Shown: piece after piece, positions 46,383 through 55,495 of the stretch
Layout: every line of letters starts with the position of its first letter
Position numbering within the stretch: position 1 is the first letter of the stretch
From: Enterococcus_D sp050529585
Lineage (GTDB): Bacteria > Bacillota > Bacilli > Lactobacillales > Enterococcaceae
DNA length: 64,000 bases
NCBI RefSeq assembly: GCF_050529585.1
Contig: NZ_CP172882.1
Span: 434,001 to 498,000 of the forward strand
Direction: 5' to 3'
Notes under the pieces: model-generated
The model's database searches: none
What the model was told of the DNA's origin: nothing
What the model saw: only the letters and a program-made list of their open reading frames with translations
Position numbers and translations under genes: made by a program

Positions 46383-47843
46383 ATGACGATCAAGCAACGT
46401 TTGTACATCTCACATATCCTAATGATCATCGTTCCTGTTATCTTGAGCGTTGTGGTATCCTCGTTGACTTTCTTTTTGGTTTGGCATTATTACTGGGGCG
46501 TTGATGAAGGTGCTATGGCCAAGAACACAGAGTTTCGTGTGCAATATGCGACGGTTGAAAGTCTAGTCAGAAAATGGTCCAGTGAAGAGATAAGCAACGA
46601 AGATATCTTACAGGATGTACGCCATTTTAAAAGGACGAGTTTAAGCGATGAGATTGCTTTGCTAGTTTATCAAGGGGACGAATTGGTTGCTTCTGCAGGT
46701 GTGGTCAAAGACAAAAAGATGAAAGATATAGCTTGGAAAGAACCTGGCGAACATAGTTACTTAAAAGACGAGACTTTTTTGAGAAGTTTTTATGCCGATC
46801 AATATAAAGTGATTTTGGTCAATTCTAATTATTATAATGACTTATACTATAAGGATCCATTGTCAGACCGTGATTATCAAGCAACATTAGTGTGGATCGT
46901 AGTCGCAATGGTGATTGTGGTCATTGTTGTGATCATATTGACGAGTAGATATTTGACACGGTATATGTTAAAAAGTATCACGGAGCCTTTGAGTTTGCTC
47001 ACAACAGGATTCAAAGAAATTCGTGAGGGAAACTTGCGTTATCGGATTTTTTATAGAGAAGAAGATGAATTTTTATCTGTGGCAAGAGACTTTAATGGTA
47101 TGGCGAGTCAATTGAAGCAAATGATGGATACCCAAAAAAGATTAGAAGGAAACCGGCGTGAATTGATAGCGGGAATTTCCCATGATCTACGTACGCCAAT
47201 AACTTCGATCAAGGCCTATGTTGAAGGTTTGGAGTTAGAAATTGCGAGTACCCCAGAAATGAAGGCAAAATATTATGAGATCATCAAGAAAAAAATTGCT
47301 GACCTCAATCAAATCATCGAACAATTATTTTTATTCTCAAAATTGGATACCAATGAATTTCCTTTTAACCTTGTGAAAACGAGTAATAAAAAATTGATTG
47401 ATGAGTATGTTACTCAAATTAAGACTGAGTATGCTGAAAAAGGCGTAACGATTTCTTTAGCCGTACCGGATATTGAGGTGACAGTTGCTGTAGATCCTGT
47501 CCAGTTCAGAACAGTCTTGACGAATATTTTTGAAAATGCCCGAAAGTATATCCAGCATAAGGATAAACGAGTCACCGTTAGTTATCACGTTGAAAAAAGT
47601 TATTTGATTATATCGATTGTGGACAATGGCCCTGGTGTCGCACCAGAAAATCTGGAGAATTTATTTGAACTGTTTTACCGCGATGACCATGCACGCTCGA
47701 ATCCAAGTAAAGGCAATGGTTTGGGTCTTGCGATATCCAAAAAAATCATAGAGGGATTCAATGGCAGTATTTGTGCCCACAATCATGAAAGTGGCGGTTT
47801 AGCGATCGTTATCGTATTGCCAATCAAAGGAGGCGACCAATAG
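46383..47843 (+). CDS. Two-component sensor histidine kinase
   Basis: 486 aa. TM1 (about 10-35), an extracellular sensing part (about 36-165), TM2 (about 168-190), then a HAMP domain and the DHp motif ELIAGISHDLRTPITS with the phosphorylated H267. The ATPase domain shows NIFENARKYI (N box), DNGPGVAPENL (G1) and GNGLGLAISKKI (G2). The ligand is not known. AGAGGAAA precedes the ATG. Its stop is one base before the response-regulator start. A terminator separates the pair from the dlt operon, so control of dlt is possible but not shown. Confidence 0.93.
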   Translation: MTIKQRLYISHILMIIVPVILSVVVSSLTFFLVWHYYWGVDEGAMAKNTEFRVQYATVESLVRKWSSEEISNEDILQDVRHFKRTSLSDEIALLVYQGDELVASAGVVKDKKMKDIAWKEPGEHSYLKDETFLRSFYADQYKVILVNSNYYNDLYYKDPLSDRDYQATLVWIVVAMVIVVIVVIILTSRYLTRYMLKSITEPLSLLTTGFKEIREGNLRYRIFYREEDEFLSVARDFNGMASQLKQMMDTQKRLEGNRRELIAGISHDLRTPITSIKAYVEGLELEIASTPEMKAKYYEIIKKKIADLNQIIEQLFLFSKLDTNEFPFNLVKTSNKKLIDEYVTQIKTEYAEKGVTISLAVPDIEVTVAVDPVQFRTVLTNIFENARKYIQHKDKRVTVSYHVEKSYLIISIVDNGPGVAPENLENLFELFYRDDHARSNPSKGNGLGLAISKKIIEGFNGSICAHNHESGGLAIVIVLPIKGGDQ

Positions 47844-47844
47844 G

Positions 47845-48546
47845 ATGTGTACCAAAGTATTGATCATCGAGGATGATGAAGATATTTCAATGATCGAAAA
47901 AGATTTCTTGGAAATGGAAGGATACCAAGTCTATATTGCAAACAATGGACGCGAAGGGTATCAAGAAGCCATCTCGCAAGCTTATCAGCTGATTTTGCTA
48001 GATGTCATGTTACCAGGCATGGATGGCTATGAGATTTGCCGAGAGATTAGACAAAAAGTGGATATTCCAATCATTATGGTAACTGCCAAGTCTGAAGAAC
48101 TTGAAAAACTGCGGGGATTGGGTATTGGTGCAGATGATTATATTTCCAAGCCCTTTTCACCGACTGAGTTGGTGGCTCGTGTAAAGGCAAATATTGCACA
48201 ATACAAACGGATCAAAGGTGCAATGCAGTCCGAACAGAAAGTTGAAGGAGAAATCGCTTTAGGCAATATTCGGATCAATTCACAAACGCATCGTGTGTTT
48301 GTGGACAACATTGAAGTGGAATGCAAACATCGAGAATATGAATTGCTGCTCTTCTTAATGGAGCATCCAGAAATCGTGTTCAGCAAAGAACAATTATATG
48401 AAAAAATCTGGGGCATGGATGCATTAGGCAATATTCGAACAGTTGCGGTACACATCAATCGCTTACGTGAACGGGTGGAAGAAGATCCAACCAATCCCAA
48501 GTATATCCAAACTGTTTGGGGTGCAGGTTATCGGTTTCAAGCATAA
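47845..48546 (+). CDS. OmpR-type response regulator
   Basis: 233 aa. Receiver domain (1-120) with the phosphorylated D53 in LILLDVMLPGMDG and the switch residues VTAKS and SKPFS; the C-terminal winged-helix DNA-binding domain ends in YIQTVWGAGYRF. It pairs with the kinase encoded one base upstream. Similar pairs in Firmicutes act in cell-envelope stress response, but targets here are unknown. Confidence 0.94.
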   Translation: MCTKVLIIEDDEDISMIEKDFLEMEGYQVYIANNGREGYQEAISQAYQLILLDVMLPGMDGYEICREIRQKVDIPIIMVTAKSEELEKLRGLGIGADDYISKPFSPTELVARVKANIAQYKRIKGAMQSEQKVEGEIALGNIRINSQTHRVFVDNIEVECKHREYELLLFLMEHPEIVFSKEQLYEKIWGMDALGNIRTVAVHINRLRERVEEDPTNPKYIQTVWGAGYRFQA

Positions 48547-48561
48547 ATATCAGATGAAGAG

Positions 48562-48614
48562 AGACGATTTTGTCACAAAACAACAAGTTGCTTTGTGACA
48601 AATGGTCTTTTTTT
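48562..48614 (+). terminator. Terminator after response regulator
   Basis: TTTGTCACAAA pairs with TTTGTGACAAA around a short loop, with an outer AGAC/GTCT pairing and a T-run. Confidence 0.8.
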
Positions 48615-48794
48615 GATGCAATAAAAAGAACCATCGAATCACGCGAATATCAGATTACAAAAATGTAAGCAAGTTAAAAAAAAACTAATTTTTGAAATAA
48701 AAAGTTTATAGCCAGTTTAACAATTGTTTATCTTTTGGCGCTATTTTATTTATTCCTTCACTCTAAAATAAATGTAGCAAAAAGGAGGAGTTTC

Positions 48795-48944
48795 GTGAAA
48801 GCACGCGCAAAAGATAGTCGATTGAAGAGTATCAGTCTCTTTTTGGCAAAAACACTTTTTTACTTTTGCATTTTCCTTTTATTGATATATCTGTACCATT
48901 ACAAAAATGTGCAAGGTGGTACCTTTATCTACAATGAATTTTAG
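48795..48944 (+). CDS. dltX: Teichoic acid D-Ala incorporation-associated protein DltX
   Basis: 49 aa. The GTG start has an AAAGGAGGAG ribosome site. A single membrane helix (LFYFCIFLLLIYLY) and the conserved C-terminal YKNVQGGTFIYNEF motif, whose end is proposed to interact with D-alanine transfer to DltB and DltD. It is the first gene of the dlt operon, 11 bases before dltA. The upstream in-frame ATG at 48735 has no ribosome site and would extend the protein with unlikely residues. Confidence 0.9.
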   Translation: MKARAKDSRLKSISLFLAKTLFYFCIFLLLIYLYHYKNVQGGTFIYNEF

Positions 48945-48955
48945 GAGGAAGCGCG

Positions 48956-50473
48956 ATGAAAGTGAACGCAATAATTGAGGCTATTGATATGTGGGCTGAA
49001 AAAGAGCCTGACAGAGAAGTATACCGAGAACCAAATCAAGTCTATACGTATAGTCAATTGGTGTATCGTGCCAATCAGTTGGCCCATTTTTTTGATGAAA
49101 ACCTAACAACCGATCGGCCCATCGTTGTCTTTGGTGAATTGGAATTTGATATGCTGGTGGCCTTTTTGGCGGCATCTAAATCCGGCCGGGCGTATATTCC
49201 GATCGAAACCACTACACCACAGGAACGAATTGATTTGATTCTTTCCGTTGCACGACCTGAGATGGTGGTTACGATCGGCGATTGGCAAGAATCACAAGCG
49301 GATGTCAAGCGCGTCGATGTGCAGCAATTGCACACAATCTATCAGATGCCCATCGAGCGTTGGCAAAATGTCACACGATCAGACGAAGATACGTATTATA
49401 TTATCTTTACTTCAGGAACAACAGGAGTCCCAAAAGGGGTGCAGATCAGCCATAGCAATCTATTGAGTTTCGTGAATTGGGAACTGTCAGATTTTGGTCT
49501 GAAAACAGGAATGACCTACTTGGCCCAAGCACCCTATTCTTTTGATCTTTCTGTAATGGGGCTATACCCTGCATTGACTTCAGGCGGATGTTTGGTTCCG
49601 TTAAAGAAAGCCGTAGTCAATGATTTCAAACAGCTATTTCAAGTGTTGCCAACATTGCCGATCAATGTTTGGGTCTCTACGCCCTCGTTTGTGAATATCT
49701 GTTTGATGGAACCGCATTTCGATCAATCCCATTTGTCAGGATTGTCCCATTTCTTATTTTGTGGGGAAGAATTACCTAAAAAAACAGCACAGGCTTTATT
49801 GTCCCGTTTCCCTCATGCCAAAGTGTTTAACACCTATGGTCCTACAGAGGCGACCGTAGCCATTTCTCGTGTGGAAATCACTGAACAGCTGTTACATGCG
49901 TATCCTCGCGTACCCATTGGCTATATCAAAGAGGATACAGTTGTGACGATCATGGAAGATGACCAAGTGCGACAGGCGGGGCAGTTAGGGGAAATCGTGA
50001 TCAGCGGGCCAAGTGTATCCAAAGGATATCTCAACAACCCTGAGAAGACCGCAACAGCATTTGTAACGATCGATGGGCGACCTGCCTACCGCACAGGCGA
50101 TCGCGGTCAATTGACTGAAGATGGGCTGTTACTGTACGAAGGACGCTTAGACTTTCAGATCAAGTTCCATGGTTATCGCATGGAATTGGAAGAAATCGAT
50201 CACCATTTGTCCGAAAGTCCATGGGTCAAAGAAGCAGTTGTTGTACCGAAATACAAAGAAAACAAAGTCGAGCAATTGATTGCTTACGTGGTACCTGCAG
50301 ATAATACATTCGAGAAAGAATATCAATTGTCCAAAGCGATTAAAACATCGGTCAGTCAAAGATTGATGTCGTATATGATTCCGCAAAAAATGATCTACGT
50401 GCCGCATTTGCCACAAACAGCCAATGGCAAAATCGATCGCAAGTCATTGATCCATGAGGTGAATCCATCATGA
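48956..50473 (+). CDS. dltA: D-alanine--D-alanyl carrier protein ligase
   Basis: 505 aa, normal length. Adenylates D-alanine and loads it on the DltC carrier. Adenylation-domain motifs are FTSGTTGVPKGVQ (A3), NTYGPTEATVA (A5), YRTGDRG (A7) and NGKIDRKSL (A10, with catalytic Lys). TTTTAGGAGGAAG precedes the ATG. dltB starts within its last codons. Confidence 0.97.
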   Translation: MKVNAIIEAIDMWAEKEPDREVYREPNQVYTYSQLVYRANQLAHFFDENLTTDRPIVVFGELEFDMLVAFLAASKSGRAYIPIETTTPQERIDLILSVARPEMVVTIGDWQESQADVKRVDVQQLHTIYQMPIERWQNVTRSDEDTYYIIFTSGTTGVPKGVQISHSNLLSFVNWELSDFGLKTGMTYLAQAPYSFDLSVMGLYPALTSGGCLVPLKKAVVNDFKQLFQVLPTLPINVWVSTPSFVNICLMEPHFDQSHLSGLSHFLFCGEELPKKTAQALLSRFPHAKVFNTYGPTEATVAISRVEITEQLLHAYPRVPIGYIKEDTVVTIMEDDQVRQAGQLGEIVISGPSVSKGYLNNPEKTATAFVTIDGRPAYRTGDRGQLTEDGLLLYEGRLDFQIKFHGYRMELEEIDHHLSESPWVKEAVVVPKYKENKVEQLIAYVVPADNTFEKEYQLSKAIKTSVSQRLMSYMIPQKMIYVPHLPQTANGKIDRKSLIHEVNPS

Positions 50474-51672
50474 TGATCCCCCATATGATTCCTTATGCAA
50501 ATCCGGGGTATTTTTTATGGTTGCTGCTGGCGATGACACCGATGATCTTACTCTTGCTGTTCAAAGGTGTGCGTTGGCAGTGGTATCAAATCGTAGTGAC
50601 CCTCGCAGTGCTTTATGTTAGTTTCGGGGGCGAGTTATGGCAGCAGGGTGCTGCATTGGCGGGCTATGTATTCTTTCAAACCTTCTTAGTTTATGGGTAT
50701 CACAAGCTGCAGCAAAGGCAAAATAGTAGTGGTCTTTTTTATGCAGCTGTCGGTCTGGCTATCTTACCGCTGACGTTCGTGAAAGTGACACCGTTAATGA
50801 TAGGGCATGGTTCTTTTATGAACTTCTTAGGTATCTCTTATCTGACGTTCAAGTCGGTTCAGCTGATCATGGAAATGCGCGACGGGATGATCAAAACATA
50901 TCACCCTTGGCGTTATATTCAATTCTTGCTTTTCTTTCCAACTATTTCTTCAGGACCGATTGATCGGTATCGACGATTTGAAAAAGACTTGCTGCATCCG
51001 CCGACTAAAGAAACTTATCTCGGTTTTTTAGAAAAAGGTGTCAGTCAACTTATGCTAGGGTTATTGTATAAATTTATCCTAGGATACTTTTTCGGACAAG
51101 TATTGTTGCCAATCGTTACCCGCGAGGCAGTCGATCATGGGTTCTTTTCATGGGGAATGTTGGGGTATATGTATGTGTACAGTTTATACTTATTCTTTGA
51201 CTTTGCCGGATACAGCCTATTTGCAATTGCCATCAGCAATTTTATGGGCTATGACACACCGGCCAACTTTAACAAACCATTCCTATCCCCAAATATCAAA
51301 GAATTTTGGAATCGATGGCATATGAGTTTGTCGTTCTGGTTTAGAGATTATGTCTATATGCGGCTGATGTTCACATTGATCAAAAAGAAAGTGTTTAAAA
51401 GTCGTATCATCGCCTCAAATGTCGGCTATTTTGCCCTCTTCCTATTAATGGGGGTTTGGCATGGCCTGACATGGTATTACTTATTATATGGCGTCTATCA
51501 TGCAAGCTTGATATGTATCAATGATGCGTGGATCCGTTGGAAAAAGAAACGAGCGCATCCACTGCCATCAAATCGATGGACGAAGGCCCTTTCGATAGGG
51601 ATCACTTTTCATGCCGTTTGTTTCAGTTTCTTGATTTTCTCTGGGATATTGGCGCAACTATGGTGTAAATAA
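50470..51672 (+). CDS. dltB: Membrane acyltransferase of teichoic acid D-alanylation
   Basis: 400 aa. MBOAT-family integral membrane protein with about 11 helices. The catalytic His is in GVWHGLTWYY (H331); NKPFLSPNIKEFWNRWHMSLSFWFRDYVY upstream is the other conserved region. It moves D-alanine from DltC across the membrane toward teichoic acid. The start overlaps dltA by four bases, so translation is coupled. Confidence 0.97.
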   Translation: MMIPHMIPYANPGYFLWLLLAMTPMILLLLFKGVRWQWYQIVVTLAVLYVSFGGELWQQGAALAGYVFFQTFLVYGYHKLQQRQNSSGLFYAAVGLAILPLTFVKVTPLMIGHGSFMNFLGISYLTFKSVQLIMEMRDGMIKTYHPWRYIQFLLFFPTISSGPIDRYRRFEKDLLHPPTKETYLGFLEKGVSQLMLGLLYKFILGYFFGQVLLPIVTREAVDHGFFSWGMLGYMYVYSLYLFFDFAGYSLFAIAISNFMGYDTPANFNKPFLSPNIKEFWNRWHMSLSFWFRDYVYMRLMFTLIKKKVFKSRIIASNVGYFALFLLMGVWHGLTWYYLLYGVYHASLICINDAWIRWKKKRAHPLPSNRWTKALSIGITFHAVCFSFLIFSGILAQLWCK

Positions 51673-51696
51673 TATGACTAAAAGGAGTGTAACAAC

Positions 51697-51939
51697 ATGC
51701 ATACAAATGAAGCAGTTACCGCAATTTTAACAGATATCACAGGTAGTGATGAAGTAAGAGAGAACGTAGATATAGATTTATTTGATGAAGGCTTATTGGA
51801 TTCTTTAGGCGCAGTACAATTATTAGTCGAATTAGAAGGACAATTGGGGATCCAATTCCCAGTTTCAGAATTCGATCGTACTGAATGGGCCACTCCAGCG
51901 AAAATCATGGCGAAAGTGGCTGCGTTAGAAACCCTATGA
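51697..51939 (+). CDS. dltC: D-alanyl carrier protein
   Basis: 80 aa acyl carrier. The phosphopantetheine-bearing Ser is in FDEGLLDSLGAVQ (S36). AAAGGAGTG precedes the ATG. It carries activated D-alanine between DltA and DltB. Its stop overlaps the dltD start. Confidence 0.97.
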   Translation: MHTNEAVTAILTDITGSDEVRENVDIDLFDEGLLDSLGAVQLLVELEGQLGIQFPVSEFDRTEWATPAKIMAKVAALETL

Positions 51940-53195
51940 TCAAACGGCGATTAGGCATCATTTTTGGGCCAATCATCTGTGCACTTGTGCTTTTGGCAGG
52001 GCTGTTTTTCGGCCCTTGGAAAATCAATAACCATCAGCCGGCAACACTTGAACAAGCATCGACTGCCATGACCGATGCGGTTTTTCAAGGAGATATGATC
52101 AAAAATGAAGCCATAGCATCAGGTAAATATGTGGCTTTCTTCGGCTCATCAGAATTAAACCGAATCAGTTCCTTTCATCCATCTGTGTTAGCACAGAAAT
52201 ACAAACGCGGCTACACACCGTTTTTGTTGGGTGCAGCAGGGACCCAGTCATTGACGCAATATAGCATCATTCAATCAATGGCCAAAGAGTTGGCTGGTAA
52301 AAAAACAATCTTCGTTGTATCACCGCAATGGTTCGTGCCAAAAGGGATCAAAGAGGACTACTTTAACCACCATTATTCAAAACAACATGTATACAGATGG
52401 TTGACGTCTATGGAACATGTGTCCGACACGGACAAATATTATGCCGATCGTTTGCTGTCCTTTCGCAAAGTAGCAGAGGATACGCTAACGGCATCTTCTC
52501 TGAAAGAAGTTTGTGCCGGACATTTGCCGACTGCATGGCAAGTGACACAAATGAACCTGCAATTGACATTGTTGACACGAGAAGATGATTTGTTCAGCGG
52601 GATTGGTCTGCAGTATAACTTGCAAGATAAGATTGAGCACGCGGCAGCACGTTTGCCTGAAACGGACAATAGGCACGAATTGCACGCATTAGCCAACGAA
52701 CAAGGGCAACAAGAAACAAGCAACAATAGATTTGGCATTAAAAACAGTTTCTATAATGCGCATCTCAAAAACAAGATCAACAAAATGAAACAGTCACAAT
52801 CAAATTGGGAGTATCGCTATGGCCCAGAATACAGTGATTTCCAGTTGGTTTTGAATGCCTTTGCTGAAAATAACGTAGATGTCTTATTCATTATTCCGCC
52901 AATCAACCAAAAATGGATGGACTACACTGGATTGCCTCAATCAGTTTTGAGGGGATTTGATAAAAAAATCCGACACCAATTGGACAGTCAAGGATTCACA
53001 TCGATCGATGATTTGTCTGATCAAGGCAATGTCGATTACTTTATGGAAGATACGATCCATTTGGGGTGGCAAGGCTGGCTCACTGCAGATGAGCAAATCA
53101 AGACATTTCTGACAGGACCAACGCATACGCCGAGATATAAAATCAATAACCAGTTCTTGTCCAAAGATTGGCAGGAACAAGACCCGCAAGAATAA
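51936..53195 (+). CDS. dltD: Teichoic acid D-alanyltransferase DltD
   Basis: 419 aa. One N-terminal membrane helix (GIIFGPIICALVLLAGLFF) and an extracellular SGNH-like domain with FFGSSELNR, carrying the probable catalytic Ser. It makes the final transfer of D-alanine to lipoteichoic acid. The ATG at 51936 overlaps the dltC stop (ATGA); a longer in-frame start would lie inside dltC. Confidence 0.96.
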   Translation: MIKRRLGIIFGPIICALVLLAGLFFGPWKINNHQPATLEQASTAMTDAVFQGDMIKNEAIASGKYVAFFGSSELNRISSFHPSVLAQKYKRGYTPFLLGAAGTQSLTQYSIIQSMAKELAGKKTIFVVSPQWFVPKGIKEDYFNHHYSKQHVYRWLTSMEHVSDTDKYYADRLLSFRKVAEDTLTASSLKEVCAGHLPTAWQVTQMNLQLTLLTREDDLFSGIGLQYNLQDKIEHAAARLPETDNRHELHALANEQGQQETSNNRFGIKNSFYNAHLKNKINKMKQSQSNWEYRYGPEYSDFQLVLNAFAENNVDVLFIIPPINQKWMDYTGLPQSVLRGFDKKIRHQLDSQGFTSIDDLSDQGNVDYFMEDTIHLGWQGWLTADEQIKTFLTGPTHTPRYKINNQFLSKDWQEQDPQE

Positions 53196-53231
53196 ATAGT
53201 CAGGTCTAGGAAACGGAGGCAGATCGGTACA

Positions 53232-54479
53232 ATGGGCAAGCATAGTAAAAAACCATCACGTTTATCAAGCGTTTTGATCACGCTAGATATCATAGTGATC
53301 ATCGGCGGGTTGGCTATGTTGTCGTACTTATTTTTATTGCCTGCTGTGACATCAAAGGCGAGCAGCTCTTCGGTCGATACGTCAAGCGAGTCATCAATGC
53401 ATCGTCATCAACAGCAAACAAGTGAAACGCAAAATACCGCCGACAACATAAGTGAAAAAAATAGTCTTACAGCAGCAGATTATCGTTATTTGACGCGTAA
53501 CCAAGTCACAGTGACCGATACGGGAGCTGCCTTAGATACGGTGTTGCGTGATAGCGGCTTTATCGGGAGTGCGCTGATTGTAAAAGATGGGCAGATTATC
53601 CTCCATAAAGGATATGGCTATGCAAACAAAGCCAAAGATCTGCTCAATCAACCAGATACCTTATTCAATATTGGCTCTATCCAAAAAGGCATGACAGGTG
53701 TATTGGTCATGCGTGCTGCGGCAGAAGGTCGATTGTCCTTGTCTGACACATTGGCAAAGTACTACCCTGACATACCGAACGCGGACAATATCACGCTGCA
53801 ACAAATGCTGCAAATGGCCTCAGGATTGGAATTGACTGAGAACCCTAGCAATCTCAGTACAGATACAGATATATTGGAATGGGATGCTGCCCACACTGTC
53901 ATGGCGCAGAGTCAAGGAGTCTTTCACTATAGTCCAATCAATTACAATCTTTTGGCAGGTATCTTGACCAAAGCTACGGGTCAGTCCTATGCATCTTTGT
54001 TTTCAGATTATTTCATCAAACAACAGGGATTCAGCCAAACACAACTGTTCACAACGTATCTCAAAGAGAAGATACCTACGGCCAATTATAAAACAGAAGG
54101 TGCAGAGGATCCTTATGAGAAAGAAAATACGCTGAGTTACGCGGCGCTTGCTTCCGAGATCGGTACTGGCAATGTCTATATGTCTGTAGGCGATTTATAT
54201 CGGTATTTCGATTGCTTGCTGCATGAAAAACTACTCAACAAACAACAGTTGGCGCAATTATGGACACCCGTTTCTGGCAGTACATATGCTGCGGGCTTTT
54301 ATGACAAAGGAAACTATGATCGTGCCCATGGCGGCAAGGGAGGATTTGAATCCTATGGGTTGTTCAGCAAAAACAATCAAGAAAGCGTGATTTTACTTTC
54401 AAATCGTGGCCGTAAATCTGACGCGCAACTCATGGATACCCTCTATAAAAGGGTGACTGGTGTAGAGACCACATTTTAA
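53232..54479 (+). CDS. Membrane-anchored serine hydrolase, FmtA/DltE-like (candidate teichoic acid D-Ala esterase)
   Basis: 415 aa. An N-terminal membrane anchor (about 15-38) and a Ser/Thr/Gln-rich linker (to about 80) precede a class-C beta-lactamase-like domain. SIQK at 149-152 is the SxxK nucleophile motif; YSPINYN at 233-239 is in the place of the second motif, with Pro instead of the usual Asn; HGGKGGF is near the third. FmtA of S. aureus and DltE (formerly PbpX2, encoded with the dlt genes) of L. plantarum are relatives known to remove D-Ala from teichoic acids. Here the gene is the last of dltXABCD, 36 bases after dltD and before the terminator. A carboxypeptidase role cannot be excluded. 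Confidence 0.8.
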   Translation: MGKHSKKPSRLSSVLITLDIIVIIGGLAMLSYLFLLPAVTSKASSSSVDTSSESSMHRHQQQTSETQNTADNISEKNSLTAADYRYLTRNQVTVTDTGAALDTVLRDSGFIGSALIVKDGQIILHKGYGYANKAKDLLNQPDTLFNIGSIQKGMTGVLVMRAAAEGRLSLSDTLAKYYPDIPNADNITLQQMLQMASGLELTENPSNLSTDTDILEWDAAHTVMAQSQGVFHYSPINYNLLAGILTKATGQSYASLFSDYFIKQQGFSQTQLFTTYLKEKIPTANYKTEGAEDPYEKENTLSYAALASEIGTGNVYMSVGDLYRYFDCLLHEKLLNKQQLAQLWTPVSGSTYAAGFYDKGNYDRAHGGKGGFESYGLFSKNNQESVILLSNRGRKSDAQLMDTLYKRVTGVETTF

Positions 54480-54486
54480 AACAGTC

Positions 54487-54534
54487 AAAAACATAAGTGA
54501 TCTGCAGAAAACGCGGTATCACTTATGTTTTTTT
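54487..54534 (+). terminator. Terminator of the dlt operon
   Basis: AACATAAGTGAT pairs with ATCACTTATGTT around a 19-base loop, followed by a T-run. Confidence 0.85.
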
Positions 54535-54647
54535 ATTTGTTTGTGTAACCGTGGAAATAAATCCAAGACTTTTAAATTACTGGGTAATAGTTTATAATAA
54601 TTCTAATGTAAAGATTCGAATAAAATGACCAAAGACGAGAATAGCGT

Positions 54648-54676
54648 TTGAAGTTCATTCTCAACTAGTCTAGAAT
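54648..54676 (+). promoter_or_regulatory. Putative promoter of suf operon
   Basis: TTGAAG (54648-54653) and TAGAAT (54671-54676) are 17 bases apart, 32 bases before sufC. Confidence 0.5.
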
Positions 54677-54708
54677 AGTGAGAAAGAAAAGATACTGGAG
54701 GGAATAGA

Positions 54709-55482
54709 ATGTCAGTTTTAGAGATCAAAAATCTACACGTTCAAATCGAAGACAAAAAGATTTTAAAAGGCGTTGACTTAGTACTGAAAACGGGTGAGAT
54801 CCATGCCATCATGGGACCAAACGGAACAGGGAAATCAACTTTATCTGCTGCCATCATGGGGAACCCCAACTATGAAGTAACTGAAGGAGAAATATTGTTC
54901 GACGGTGAAAATGTACTAGAGATGGAAGTCGACGAGCGGGCGCGCCTAGGCTTATTCTTAGCGATGCAATACCCAAGTGAAATTCCTGGTATCACCAATG
55001 CTGAATTCATGAGAGCAGCCATCAATGCCAAACGTGAGGAAGATGACAAAATATCTGTCATGGATTTCTTGAAAAAATTAGACCAAAAAATGGATCTCTT
55101 GAACATGCCTGAAGAAATGGCAGAGCGTTATTTGAACGAAGGATTCTCTGGTGGTGAAAAGAAACGGAATGAAATTTTGCAATTGTTGATGTTAGAACCA
55201 ACATTTGCGATTTTGGATGAGATCGATTCTGGATTGGATATCGATGCCTTGAAAGTGGTTGCAAAAGGGGTCAATGAAATGCGTGGTGAGGGATTTGGCG
55301 CGCTGATCATCACCCATTACCAACGTTTGTTAAACTATATCACGCCTGATGTGGTGCATATCATGATGGAAGGCCGTGTCGTGATGACAGGTTCTGCTGA
55401 TTTGGCCAAACGTTTAGAAGCAGAAGGCTACGCAGGGATCAGTAAAGAATTAGGGATCGACTACAAAGAAGAAGAAGCGTAA
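54709..55482 (+). CDS. sufC: Fe-S cluster assembly ATPase SufC
   Basis: 257 aa ABC-type ATPase. Walker A MGPNGTGKSTLS, signature FSGGEKKRNE, Walker B FAILDEIDSGLD. It works with SufB and SufD as the scaffold for Fe-S cluster assembly. GGAGGGAA precedes the ATG. First gene of the five-gene operon, order sufCDSUB, normal for Firmicutes. Confidence 0.97.
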   Translation: MSVLEIKNLHVQIEDKKILKGVDLVLKTGEIHAIMGPNGTGKSTLSAAIMGNPNYEVTEGEILFDGENVLEMEVDERARLGLFLAMQYPSEIPGITNAEFMRAAINAKREEDDKISVMDFLKKLDQKMDLLNMPEEMAERYLNEGFSGGEKKRNEILQLLMLEPTFAILDEIDSGLDIDALKVVAKGVNEMRGEGFGALIITHYQRLLNYITPDVVHIMMEGRVVMTGSADLAKRLEAEGYAGISKELGIDYKEEEA

Positions 55483-55495
55483 GGGGGCAAGGTAA

